Source: Bacteroidales bacterium (GTDB taxonomy: Bacteria; Bacteroidota; Bacteroidia; Bacteroidales; UBA932). Taken from it: DNA of 41,494 nt. Below, piece after piece: positions 27,538 to 35,489 of this stretch (the stretch's first letter is position 1; every line of letters starts with the position of its first letter). The position numbers and the translations under genes were made by a program. Below the pieces are notes generated by a model. That model worked only from the letters and a program-made list of their open reading frames with translations, was not told the DNA's origin and made no database searches. The stretch spans positions 1 through 41,494 of the forward strand of contig JAQYTJ010000029.1 in assembly GCA_028724885.1 (NCBI GenBank), written 5' to 3'.

Positions 27538-28822
27538 TTATTTCTTCGGAATGATTTTCACAGGCCCCAGCAAGCCGGCAGGAAGAAGCTGCGAATCCTT
27601 AGTGAACCAATTATCGTAATCGATCCAAGCGATTTTCTTTGCGCCGGGCTGCAGGTCACCGATTATTCTGTTCGACCAGAGATTTGCGACTTTGATTTCA
27701 AGCTGATTCTCCCCCAGCTTCACTGCCGAAGTCACGTCCACCACGAAAGGCTCTTTCCAAGCCCTTCCGCAATCTATGCCATTGACCTTCACTTCTGCGA
27801 TGTTCTTCACCGAACCAAGGTCAATGATGATTTTTCCCGAGGTGTCTGGCTCATTCACTGTGTTCGAGTATGTGGCTACGCCGGAGAAATATTTTATTCC
27901 CGGATCTTCCGATCCCGTGAATGACTGAAGATTCTCGAACACCGCAGATTCCGGCGCTCCCCTGTTCTCCTGGAAGCGTACATTCCAAGGAGCAGAAACC
28001 CTCGCCAGCTCTTTCGCATGAACCTCATGGACGGCATGCTGCGCCTCGCCTTTGCCGGCGAACACCACGAAGACGGCATCTATCGGGGTAAGATGCAGGG
28101 ACACGGTCGTCTTCCCATCGGCGCATTTGTAAGAAGCCTCTTCAATGGTACCATCGTCCGGATGCCAGATCTGAGGCTTCATGCCAGAGACATTGAAAAC
28201 GATGGAAGTGTCGCAGTACGTATCCAATGGACGGTTAATCCAGAAAATTTCGACTCCGTTGTCTGTCCTGTGCAGGAACCTGTGTTGTAAGGCAGGACGA
28301 CCTGAGGCTCTATCCCAGCTTTTTTGACAAGTTCTGCCACGGAGCCAACCTCGTAGACATTTGCCCTCTTGGAATCCCAGATATCTTGCACCAAGGCATC
28401 GAAGGTAGCCTGGTCATCAGACAATCAGGCAGGGCGCTGCGCCCTTTTCCCGCCGATGATGGCACCTGCTTTAGCAAGCTCGTCAATCTTACGCAGGACA
28501 GGCACGGAAACATATTCCATGTTCTTGTCCATCCATAGAATCTTGTAGCTGACGCCGCTGCCTGCGACAATTTTCCCGTTCTTAAACGAGATGTAGTTCA
28601 GGAGCACGTCCGGGCTGCAGTAATCCCACTGGAAGCCAGAAGGAATGGCAGGGTCCTCGCTACCGAATATTCCTGTGACATTCCCGTCCTCTCCATAGTA
28701 ATAGAGTATGTCGGCGACATTCTGCCCGGCCTGCAGCATGTAACAGCTCCTTGCAAGGTAGTCCATCCATGTGCCAGCCATCTCCGCCCAGGTCTCATGA
28801 CGGTTGAACCACTGTCCGTATT
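27538..28822 (-). pseudogene. Broken glycoside hydrolase (GH106 alpha-L-rhamnosidase-like), C-terminal part
   Basis: About 430 codons of a large secreted glycoside hydrolase remain. The upstream-most text reads YGQWFNRHETWAEMAGTW, then DYLARSCYMLQAGQNVADILYYYGED, which I associate with GH106-like rhamnosidases of ~1000 residues. An in-frame TGA interrupts the gene at 28427-28425 (after GKRAQRPA; the next residues LSDDQATF continue the same protein). A frameshift near 28285 separates QVVLPYNT from RFLHRTDNGVEIFWINRP. The frame then stays open to the end and includes a C-terminal galactose-binding-like beta domain. The 5' two-thirds, including the signal peptide, are missing beyond 28822. The intact DUF1080 gene upstream on the same strand suggests a former carbohydrate-use locus. 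Confidence 0.8.
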
Positions 28823-28895
28823 TTTAGGGATACTATAATTATGATATTGGCCTTTATTGCTATGGCTGCAAAAAACAAAGTGCCTGAGACGCAAA

Positions 28896-29645
28896 CTACA
28901 GCTCTTTGATCTTAATATTCTTGAAGCTTACCTCGTTGCCGTGATCCTGAAGCAGGATGTTGCCACGGACATGGTTGCCGAAATTATTCCAATTCTTGTA
29001 TTTGCTATACGCCACGAGAGCATTCCATTCTTGATTGTTGCGCTCGTATTCGAGAAGTTTCACCCCATTCAGCCAATGCTCCACGTGATTGCCCTTAACG
29101 ATGATCATCGCAGTATTGAATTCATTGATATTAAATGGCTTGTCTTCCGGAGCCGGAATCAGGTCGTACACGGAGCCCAGCTTGCGGTTGCCCTTTACGC
29201 CCAATTTTGCGTCAGGGTGACGCAGGTCGTCGAGAATCTGAAACTCGCAGCCGATGGCAGACCCTTCTCCTTTGTTCTCATTAGGATCCACGAAATATTT
29301 TATTCCGCTATTGGCTCCCTCTGTGATTTTGAAATCTACTTTCAAAATGAAATCCTTGTATGTTTCAGTCGTCACGATGTCGCCTCCGTTGGCAGATTCT
29401 TTACCCTCGCTGGCCTGCACTGTAAGCACTCCGTTCTCAATCTTCCAGCCATGATCCGGAAATTCATCAAGTTTGGCTCCACGCCAGCCGTTCGTTGTTT
29501 TTCCATCCCAGAGCAGCTTCCAGCCTTCTCTCACTTCAGTCGGGGATAAGATGTTGTCTGGGAAAGCTTCGTTGGACTTTTTGTTCTGAGATGACATGGG
29601 CAATGCCATTATGGCAGCAACTACAAAGAATAACAACTTTTTCAT
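28896..29645 (-). CDS. Secreted DUF1080 (3-keto-disaccharide hydrolase-type) protein
   Basis: A 249-residue exported protein; residues 1-20 ([20 protein letters not shown]) are a signal peptide. The mature part is one DUF1080 beta-jelly-roll domain: [73 protein letters not shown] and a terminal [20 protein letters not shown]. Family members bind or hydrolyse (keto-)glycosides in the periplasm or at the surface. The start is set at 29645, where the signal peptide begins. It is transcribed towards the broken GH106-like gene and may have been co-transcribed with it. Confidence 0.88.
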   Translation of the reverse strand: MKKLLFFVVAAIMALPMSSQNKKSNEAFPDNILSPTEVREGWKLLWDGKTTNGWRGAKLDEFPDHGWKIENGVLTVQASEGKESANGGDIVTTETYKDFILKVDFKITEGANSGIKYFVDPNENKGEGSAIGCEFQILDDLRHPDAKLGVKGNRKLGSVYDLIPAPEDKPFNINEFNTAMIIVKGNHVEHWLNGVKLLEYERNNQEWNALVAYSKYKNWNNFGNHVRGNILLQDHGNEVSFKNIKIKEL

Positions 29646-29690
29646 GATTATTCGTTTATGATGTTTTCTATTAATTTGCGTTAAAACTTT

Positions 29691-29698
29691 CAAATTTA
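29691..29698 (-). promoter_or_regulatory. -7 promoter box for the DUF1080 gene
   Basis: TAAATTTG on the minus strand in the 92-bp divergent interval between the DUF1080 and permease genes. The -33 box is not clear. Confidence 0.45.
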
Positions 29699-29737
29699 AG
29701 GAAATTCATCGAAAGTGCGTAAATTGCAGCTGTAAAA

Positions 29738-30676
29738 ATGAAACCTGCCGTCCGAATATCAATATTCTGCGCCTGTCTGATTCTGCTCTCGGGCCTGGAC
29801 CTTCTATGCGGAGGCTCGTGCTTCAATATTCCGGAATATGTCATATTCATAAAAATCCGCCTTCCACGGATGCTCACTGCGGTTTTGGTTGGATGCAGCC
29901 TCTCGCTTGCGGGGCTTCAGATGCAGAGCATATTCAGGAATCCTCTTGCAGATCCTCACATAATGGGCGTGAGCGCAGGGGCTGGAACTGGTGCTGCAAT
30001 CGCCACACTGATAGCTGGAGCAACTGCATCCGGGTTTCCAATCGTGCTGTCGGCCTTTCTCGGTGCCATGGTTGCATTCATGCTGATTATGGCAGTAGCT
30101 TCGCACATCCAAAGCACCTACACACTGTTAATCTTCGGCGTAATGCTGGGATTCGTTTTCAGTGCCATCACATCCATTCTTGAATATTCTGCCAACGAGG
30201 AAAGCCTTAAAATCTTCTACAGCTGGTCTGCCGGCAGCTTCATTGGGAACCGCCCGACGGATATTCTCATCATGTTTTCTGCTCTGGCAATCGGGATTTT
30301 CATGGCAGAAGGCAATTCAAGAGGACTTGACATCTCTTTGTTTGGCGATGAATATGCCGCACTGGCAGGAGTCTATATACTAAAAGTCAGGAATATAGCA
30401 ATGGCAGGCAGCTGCATCATGACAGGTGCGGTCACAGCCTTCTGCGGCCCAATCGGTTTTATCGGAATAGTTGCACCGCACATCGCACGCTTCGCCATTG
30501 GATCTTCAATGCACCGTAAAGTAATTCCTACAACCCTAGCTGTTGGTACCTGCCTGTCGCTGCTTGCTGACATATTCTCGCAAGCATTCGCAACTCCTCT
30601 GCCTGTCGGCAGCACGATGGCCATCATCGGCATTCCGTTAATACTCATCATACTATGCTCAAGGCCAAGAATCTGA
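29738..30676 (+). CDS. FecCD/BtuC-type ABC transporter permease
   Basis: A 312-residue permease of the FecCD family (iron-siderophore, haem or cobalamin importers). About nine or ten membrane helices are visible. Family marks are LPRMLTAVLVGCSLSLAGLQMQSIFRNPLADPHIMGVSAGAGTGA split over ~44-88, the cytoplasmic coupling region near GFIGIVAPHIAR (~244-255), and LPVGSTMAIIGIPLILIIL (~287-305). It overlaps the next ATPase gene by 22 nt. No substrate-binding protein gene and no TonB receptor adjoin this pair, so substrate cannot be assigned. An ATP-dependent inner-membrane import role is firm by family. Confidence 0.92.
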   Translation: MKPAVRISIFCACLILLSGLDLLCGGSCFNIPEYVIFIKIRLPRMLTAVLVGCSLSLAGLQMQSIFRNPLADPHIMGVSAGAGTGAAIATLIAGATASGFPIVLSAFLGAMVAFMLIMAVASHIQSTYTLLIFGVMLGFVFSAITSILEYSANEESLKIFYSWSAGSFIGNRPTDILIMFSALAIGIFMAEGNSRGLDISLFGDEYAALAGVYILKVRNIAMAGSCIMTGAVTAFCGPIGFIGIVAPHIARFAIGSSMHRKVIPTTLAVGTCLSLLADIFSQAFATPLPVGSTMAIIGIPLILIILCSRPRI

Positions 30677-31257
30677 TAGTAGGGTACAAGAAAGCCATCT
30701 GCGAGCCTCTGTCGTTCTCATTCGAGGATGGCAAGTGCATCATGCTGACTGGTCCCAACGGGAGCGGGAAAAGCACTCTCCTAAAGACACTTGCAGGGTT
30801 GATCCCGCCAGTATCAGGAAAAATCTCCTCTAGCGGCAGAGTCGTCATGGTCCCTACTCATATTCCTAAAGTCAAAGGGTTCAAGGTCAAGGAGTTCATA
30901 TTGACAGGAATGCTTCAGTCATCTGGAATGTTCGGCCGGCTGAGGCCGTCCGCAGAGGAAGCAGCCGACGAGGCAATAGAGATCCTTGGCTTGGGAAGCC
31001 TAGAGTCGCAAGACCTTAGCAGAATCAGCGATGGAGAGTTTCAGAAGGCCTGCATAGCCACGGCAATGACTAACGAAGCCTCCGTGCTGCTTTTGGATGA
31101 GCCGACGGCTTTCTTAGATGTAGATAACAGGATAATGGTGCTTTCAACTCTGCAATCACTCGCAATGGAATCTGGCACTACTGTCATGTTCTCCACTCAC
31201 GACATCGCTGACGGCGCTAAATATTCAGATGCGGAGATTTCGCTTTTGAAACATTGA
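30655..31257 (+). CDS. ABC transporter ATP-binding protein partner of the FecCD permease
   Basis: A 200-residue ATPase, short for the FecE/BtuD family (usually ~250-270). Walker A is GPNGSGKST (~34-42), Walker B is VLLLDEPT (~143-150) and the H-loop is FSTHD (~180-184). The ABC signature reads ISDGE, a departure from LSGGQ; the second glycine is kept. The start overlaps the permease gene by 22 nt, so the two are translationally coupled. polA follows after 36 bp with its own promoter. Confidence 0.9.
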   Translation: MLKAKNLIVGYKKAICEPLSFSFEDGKCIMLTGPNGSGKSTLLKTLAGLIPPVSGKISSSGRVVMVPTHIPKVKGFKVKEFILTGMLQSSGMFGRLRPSAEEAADEAIEILGLGSLESQDLSRISDGEFQKACIATAMTNEASVLLLDEPTAFLDVDNRIMVLSTLQSLAMESGTTVMFSTHDIADGAKYSDAEISLLKH

Positions 31258-31275
31258 AACTTTTATTTATTTTTG
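31245..31275 (+). promoter_or_regulatory. Bacteroides-type promoter for polA
   Basis: TTTG (31245-31248), exactly 19 bp, then TATTTTTG (31268-31275), a full match to the phylum consensus. It overlaps the 3' end of the ABC ATPase gene and lies 18 bp before the polA ATG. Confidence 0.7.
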
Positions 31276-31293
31276 TTTCACAAAATTTCAGAT

Positions 31294-33945
31294 ATGTCCG
31301 GAAAACTTTATTTGCTTGACGGCCATGCGCTTATCTTCAAGATGTACTATGCCTTTCTGGGGCATCCGATGAAGAACGATGAGGGCGAGGACACGTCCAT
31401 ACTTTTTGGTTTCACTAAATTTCTGCTTGAGCTGATCGAGAGGGAGAAGCCAACTCACATTGCGGTTAGTTTCGACCCTCCCGGAGGCACGTTCAGGAAC
31501 AAGATGTACACTGCCTACAAGGCCAACAGGCCGCCAACTCCGCAGCTGATCATCGATGCATTGGATCCTCTGATCGAGATTTGCAAGGCAATGAACATTC
31601 CGGTACTCATGATGATGGGCTACGAAGCTGACGATGTGATAGGATCAGCCTCGAAACGTGCCGCTCGTGAGGGCTACGATGTGTATATGGTAACGCCGGA
31701 CAAGGATTACGGCCAGTTGATCGAAGACCACATCTGGCAGTATAAGCCCGGAAAGGGCGGGGGCGAGAAAGAAGTGCTGGGAGTTAAAGAAATCTGTACC
31801 AAATACGGAATTCAAAGCCCTCTGCAAGTCATCGACATGCTGACCATCTGCGGGGATGCCTCCGACAACGTGCCTGGAGTGAAAGGCGTTGGGGAAGTAG
31901 GGGCCAGCAAGCTTGTCGCAAAATATGGCTCTGTCAAAGGGATATACGAACATCTGTACGAGCTGACTCCTCGTCAGAGAGGTATGTTCGAAGAGGCCAA
32001 GGAGCATATCGAACTCAGCCACGAACTGGTTACAATAAAAACCGACATAGACGTGTCTGTGGCTACCGCCGACATGAAACTCTCGGATTCGTACCAGCCT
32101 AAGATTGCCGACTTATTCACGAAATATAAGTTCAACTCGCTAAAGCGCTACATCAGCAACATCGGAGGAGCAGTTCAGGCAAGTGTCGACGAGCGACCGA
32201 AAGTTTCAAGGTCAGCTCCGGACAAGGTCGCAGCAGCTGCCCGCAAAACTGGACTCTGTTCTGTGATCGTGGAGGCATACGACTCTGACATATTCTCGAA
32301 AGCCAGGAGAATCATTGTCGCAGCGCCTCAAGGGAAAGATTTCATAGTCGCCGAAGGTGGTTGTCCTGAATTTAAGGTTTTGATAGAAGATTCCTCTGTG
32401 AAGAAATATGGCGATGATTTCAAACGCCAGATGAGCACATTGAGTGCCAGCGGATTGCAGATGAACGTAAGCCTCCGAGATCTTGGACTGATGCACTACT
32501 TAATTGATCCTGAGAAGAGTCACAAACTGGAAGTGCTGGCGCAGAGCTATCTAGGGATATCCTTGGCAACGCCAGCAGAAGAGGCCAAGGCCACGACTGG
32601 TTCTCTGTTCGATGATATCCCAGACGAAATTCCTCTTAAAGACAGGAGTAATGAGGCTGCTGCCATCATCGAACTTGGCCGCAAGATCGAGGAGGAGATG
32701 GCGGCTCACGATGTCGCAAAACTATACGAGAGCATGGAGGAGCCACTTTCTAAAGTGCTTTCCAAGATGGAACGCAATGGTGTCCGAGTAGATCTCAACA
32801 CATTGAAGAATTTCACGTTTCATCTCCATCAAGATATGAAAGAGCGAGAGGCCAGAGTACACAAACTGGCCGGCGAGCCTGCGCTGAACGTTTCTTCTCC
32901 AAAACAGATTGGCGAGGTACTTTTCGACAAGTTGAAGCTGTCGGCAAAGCCCAAGAAAAACGCTGGTGGAACGTACTCGACTGACGAAAACACATTGATG
33001 GACATCTACGACAAGCATCCCATCGTAGAGGAAATTTTAGAGTTCAGGGCTGTGAAGAAGCTTCTTTCTACCTACATAGAGCCATTTCCCAACTACGTGA
33101 ATCCCACAGACGGCAAGGTACATACAACTTTCAATCAAGCACTTACGGCTACCGGAAGGCTAAGTTCCTCGAACCCGAACCTGCAGAACATTCCCATACG
33201 ATCAGAACGTGGAAAGGAAATCCGGAAAGCTTTCGTGCCTAGCACTCCGGACGGGCTGATCCTCAGCGCTGATTATTCTCAAATTGAGCTCAGAATCATG
33301 GCTCACCTTAGTGGTGACGAGCACATGGTGAACGCATTCAGGAATGGCGTGGACATACACGCAGCAACTGCTTCAAAGATTTTCAAGGTTCCGCACGAAG
33401 AAGTGACTCCGGATGAAAGGCGCATAGCCAAGACGGCCAACTTCGGAATCATTTACGGAATTTCTTCTTTCGGTCTGGCTCAAAGGCTCAGAATCGGTCG
33501 TAATGAGGCGAAGAAGATAATCGAGGACTATTTCGCGAGCTTCCCTTCAATCATTGCCTACATAGAGAAAGTCAAGGCTGACGCTCGCAAGAACGGTTAC
33601 GTTGAGACTCTATTCCACCGCCGTAGATACCTGCCGGACATCAATTCCAAGAATTCCACCCTGCGCTCGCTGGCAGAGAGGAATGCGGTCAACGCCCCAA
33701 TCCAGGGAACAGCAGCCGACATAATCAAGCTTGCAATGATAGCGGTGGATGGCAAAATGACTGAGGCTGGCCTTAAAAGCAAGATGGTGCTCCAGATCCA
33801 TGATGAGCTGCTGTTCGACGTGATTCATTCGGAATTGGATGAACTGCGAGCCATCGTCGTGGAAAGCATGGAGAACGTTGTCAAACTTTCTGTACCTTTA
33901 ACTGTAGAATGCAACCATGGCAAAAACTGGCTTGAAGCCCATTGA
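31294..33945 (+). CDS. polA: DNA polymerase I (3'-5' exonuclease motifs lost)
   Basis: An 883-residue repair and Okazaki-fragment polymerase. The 5'-nuclease domain (~1-290) has its metal-site motifs (GYEADDVIGS, TPDKDYGQLI, GDASDNVPGVKGVGEVGA). The polymerase domain (~470-883) has motif A with D660 (DYSQIELR), motif B (RRIAKTANFGIIYG, ~709) and motif C with D837 (QIHDELL). The middle domain lacks the proofreading carboxylates: there is no DxE motif I, the NxxxD site reads YGDDFKRQ (~372-379), and no YxxxD motif III is seen, as in Taq and Bst polymerases. The start is 31294 (MSGKLYLLDGHALIF); an upstream in-frame ATG at 31273 overlaps the -7 box. Its 3' end overlaps the sigma gene by 29 nt. 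Confidence 0.96.
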   Translation: MSGKLYLLDGHALIFKMYYAFLGHPMKNDEGEDTSILFGFTKFLLELIEREKPTHIAVSFDPPGGTFRNKMYTAYKANRPPTPQLIIDALDPLIEICKAMNIPVLMMMGYEADDVIGSASKRAAREGYDVYMVTPDKDYGQLIEDHIWQYKPGKGGGEKEVLGVKEICTKYGIQSPLQVIDMLTICGDASDNVPGVKGVGEVGASKLVAKYGSVKGIYEHLYELTPRQRGMFEEAKEHIELSHELVTIKTDIDVSVATADMKLSDSYQPKIADLFTKYKFNSLKRYISNIGGAVQASVDERPKVSRSAPDKVAAAARKTGLCSVIVEAYDSDIFSKARRIIVAAPQGKDFIVAEGGCPEFKVLIEDSSVKKYGDDFKRQMSTLSASGLQMNVSLRDLGLMHYLIDPEKSHKLEVLAQSYLGISLATPAEEAKATTGSLFDDIPDEIPLKDRSNEAAAIIELGRKIEEEMAAHDVAKLYESMEEPLSKVLSKMERNGVRVDLNTLKNFTFHLHQDMKEREARVHKLAGEPALNVSSPKQIGEVLFDKLKLSAKPKKNAGGTYSTDENTLMDIYDKHPIVEEILEFRAVKKLLSTYIEPFPNYVNPTDGKVHTTFNQALTATGRLSSSNPNLQNIPIRSERGKEIRKAFVPSTPDGLILSADYSQIELRIMAHLSGDEHMVNAFRNGVDIHAATASKIFKVPHEEVTPDERRIAKTANFGIIYGISSFGLAQRLRIGRNEAKKIIEDYFASFPSIIAYIEKVKADARKNGYVETLFHRRRYLPDINSKNSTLRSLAERNAVNAPIQGTAADIIKLAMIAVDGKMTEAGLKSKMVLQIHDELLFDVIHSELDELRAIVVESMENVVKLSVPLTVECNHGKNWLEAH

Positions 33946-34519
33946 TGAATTGATAATTCTTGCCCAGGAGGGCAACGGCCTGGCTTTCACCGCCCTTTGG
34001 GACAGACATGTCGGCCAATTGAAGAATTACATAAAGTCCAGGATTAAGAATATGGACGATTATGTGGCCGATGACATTTGCAGCCGTAGCTTCGAGAAAG
34101 CTTTCCGGCAGATTCAGACCTACGATCCCAAGAAGAGCCAGTTTCTGACGTGGCTCTGCACCATTGCGAAAAACACTGCTCTGGACTATCTAGAGCAGGA
34201 AAGCAGGATACACCCAAAGAACAGGATCGTCTATATCGACGACAGCACTCCTTCTGGAGTGGAAGACATCGCCGACAGGACTGAAGATGCCCTCAATTCC
34301 ATGATAAATAACGAGACCGAGGAGGAACGCCAGAAATATATCGACCGCCTTCCAAAGCTTTACAGGTCTGTCGCCCGCAAGCGGCTTATAGATGGGATGA
34401 AATACAACGAGATTGCCGAGAACCTTGGCCTTGAGCTGAACACAGTGAAGACCAGAATACGCAGGGCGAAGAGAATAATCGACGACCTGCGAAAAGATGA
34501 TGAGGAGAATGAGATATGA
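33917..34519 (+). CDS. Sigma-70 family (ECF-like) RNA polymerase sigma factor
   Basis: A 200-residue ECF-type sigma factor. Region 2 runs ~20-85 (GLAFTALWDRHVGQLKNYI, VADDICSRSFEKAF, FLTWLCTIAKNTALDYL) and region 4 runs ~140-190 (LPKLYRSVARKRLIDGMKYNEIAENLGLELNTVKTRIRRAKRII) with the helix-turn-helix. Between them is an acidic linker of about 35 residues. It starts inside the last codons of polA and its TGA (34517-34519) overlaps the rsmG start. No anti-sigma gene is adjacent, unlike the other sigma factor in this window. Confidence 0.88.
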   Translation: MAKTGLKPIDELIILAQEGNGLAFTALWDRHVGQLKNYIKSRIKNMDDYVADDICSRSFEKAFRQIQTYDPKKSQFLTWLCTIAKNTALDYLEQESRIHPKNRIVYIDDSTPSGVEDIADRTEDALNSMINNETEEERQKYIDRLPKLYRSVARKRLIDGMKYNEIAENLGLELNTVKTRIRRAKRIIDDLRKDDEENEI

Positions 34520-35307
34520 TGAATTTCGATGAGTTTATTAATATAGCGGATGCTTCTTTCGGTAATATTTCTTCGTCTATACCATCCTCCGGTGGCATCT
34601 GTTCTGATCAGAAAGCACCCTCCGGTGGTTATCCTGAGCCGCTGAAAAATGCGGCTCAGTCCGAACCACCTGTCGGATGCTCTGTAAATATGCATCAAAT
34701 TAATCAGTTTAGGGTGCTGGAGGCTGGATATCGGGAGTGGAACTCTAAGATAAACGTTATTTCCAGGAAGGATATTGATTCGTTATATGATCACCATGTG
34801 CTGCACTCGCTAGCGATTGCGGAATATCTGAAAGAGGAGAGGCCGGAGACATATTCATTGATGCAGACCTCCTCGCTGAAGGTTCTGGATCTTGGCACAG
34901 GCGGGGGCTTCCCTGGCATTCCGCTGGCGATCCTGTTCCCCTCGGCGCATTTCACGCTTTGCGATTCTGTCGGGAAGAAAACGCTGGTTGCCAAAGAAAT
35001 TGCCAAGCTGGCAGATCTGGCCAACGTCAAGGTAATCAACGCACGCGCAGAAACTCTCAAAGGTCCTTTCGACTTCATTGTCACTCGCGCAGTAGCTCCG
35101 CTCTGCGACATGTGGCCATGGGTGAAGGGGAAATATTCAAAGAGCCTTCTCTGCCTGAAGGGAGGAGCCATCGCAGACGAGATCTCCGACCTTATTTCAA
35201 GGCACCATATTCCCAAACGACTAATCAACATCTGGCCCATCTCCCTCTGGCTCAAAGATGAGTATTACGATGACAAATACGTGGTCGAGATTGGCAGGCA
35301 AGATTGA
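34516..35307 (+). CDS. rsmG: 16S rRNA (guanine-527 N7) methyltransferase with in-frame insertion
   Basis: RsmG methylates G527 in the 530 loop of 16S rRNA. The core is intact: YREWNSKINVISRKDIDSLYDHHVLHSL (~73-100), the SAM-binding motif VLDLGTGGGFPGIPLAILFP (~122-141), DSVGKKTLVAKEIA and FIVTRAVAP. The 263-residue length exceeds the usual ~205-215. The excess is residues ~19-58, rich in S, P and G, coded by a segment that contains structured element copy B. Compared with Bacteroides RsmG, the natural N-terminus seems split: NFDEFINIADASFGNIS before it and QINQFRVLEAGY after it. Translation from 34516 (coupled to the sigma gene, with AGGAG upstream) is favoured. A start at the ATG 34690, just after the element, would lose the first helix. 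Confidence 0.9.
   Translation: MMNFDEFINIADASFGNISSSIPSSGGICSDQKAPSGGYPEPLKNAAQSEPPVGCSVNMHQINQFRVLEAGYREWNSKINVISRKDIDSLYDHHVLHSLAIAEYLKEERPETYSLMQTSSLKVLDLGTGGGFPGIPLAILFPSAHFTLCDSVGKKTLVAKEIAKLADLANVKVINARAETLKGPFDFIVTRAVAPLCDMWPWVKGKYSKSLLCLKGGAIADEISDLISRHHIPKRLINIWPISLWLKDEYYDDKYVVEIGRQD
34586..34628 (+). repeat. Direct repeat CCTCCGGTGG flanking the element in rsmG
   Basis: CCTCCGGTGG occurs at 34586-34595 and 34619-34628, 33 bp apart (in frame, coding SSGG and PSGG). Between them is the palindrome TTCTGATCAGAA. It suggests a partial tandem copy of the left part of element B. Confidence 0.6.
34615..34680 (+). ncRNA. Structured 66-nt element, copy B (inside rsmG)
   Basis: Same architecture as copy A: stem 1 TGGTT (34626-34630) with AACCA (34664-34668), stem 2 GAGCCGC (34636-34642) with GCGGCTC (34651-34657) around an 8-nt loop, internal-loop bases ATCCT and GTCCG identical to copy A, and the shared 3' end GTCGGATGC. 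It is 66 nt, divisible by three, and is read through as SGGYPEPLKNAAQSEPPVGC within RsmG. It may act as RNA in the mRNA, or be a palindromic repeat that tolerates insertion in coding sequence. Confidence 0.6.
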
Positions 35308-35316
35308 CTGCGGCGC

Positions 35317-35370
35317 TTAGAATTTCATCGTCAGATCAAACAGGACCTCGGCCTTGTATTCCTTTCTGAC
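35317..35370 (-). pseudogene. 3' remnant of an outer-membrane receptor gene
   Basis: The minus strand reads VRKEYKAEVLFDLTMKF then stop. The intact receptor at 37348-39948 ends with the same TMKF-stop, and the first 15 bases inward (35317-35334 versus 37348-37365) match nearly base for base. Only the last ~17 codons are left. It marks a lost paralogue. Confidence 0.6.
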
Positions 35371-35390
35371 TTTCATCAGGAATACAAGGC
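35351..35390. terminator. Perfect 13-bp hairpin after rsmG
   Basis: GCCTTGTATTCCT (35351-35363) and AGGAATACAAGGC (35378-35390) are exact reverse complements around a 14-nt loop. It stands 43 bp after the rsmG stop and overlaps the receptor remnant. No T run follows, so a terminator role for polA-sigma-rsmG is likely but not shown. Confidence 0.45.
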
Positions 35391-35489
35391 ATAGTCTAGG
35401 AAAGACCGTTACAGACAATTCTTATATTACGGTTGAATAGGATCAAGTCCAAAACCCTGTTTTTAAGAATATACACTGTTTTTAAGAAT

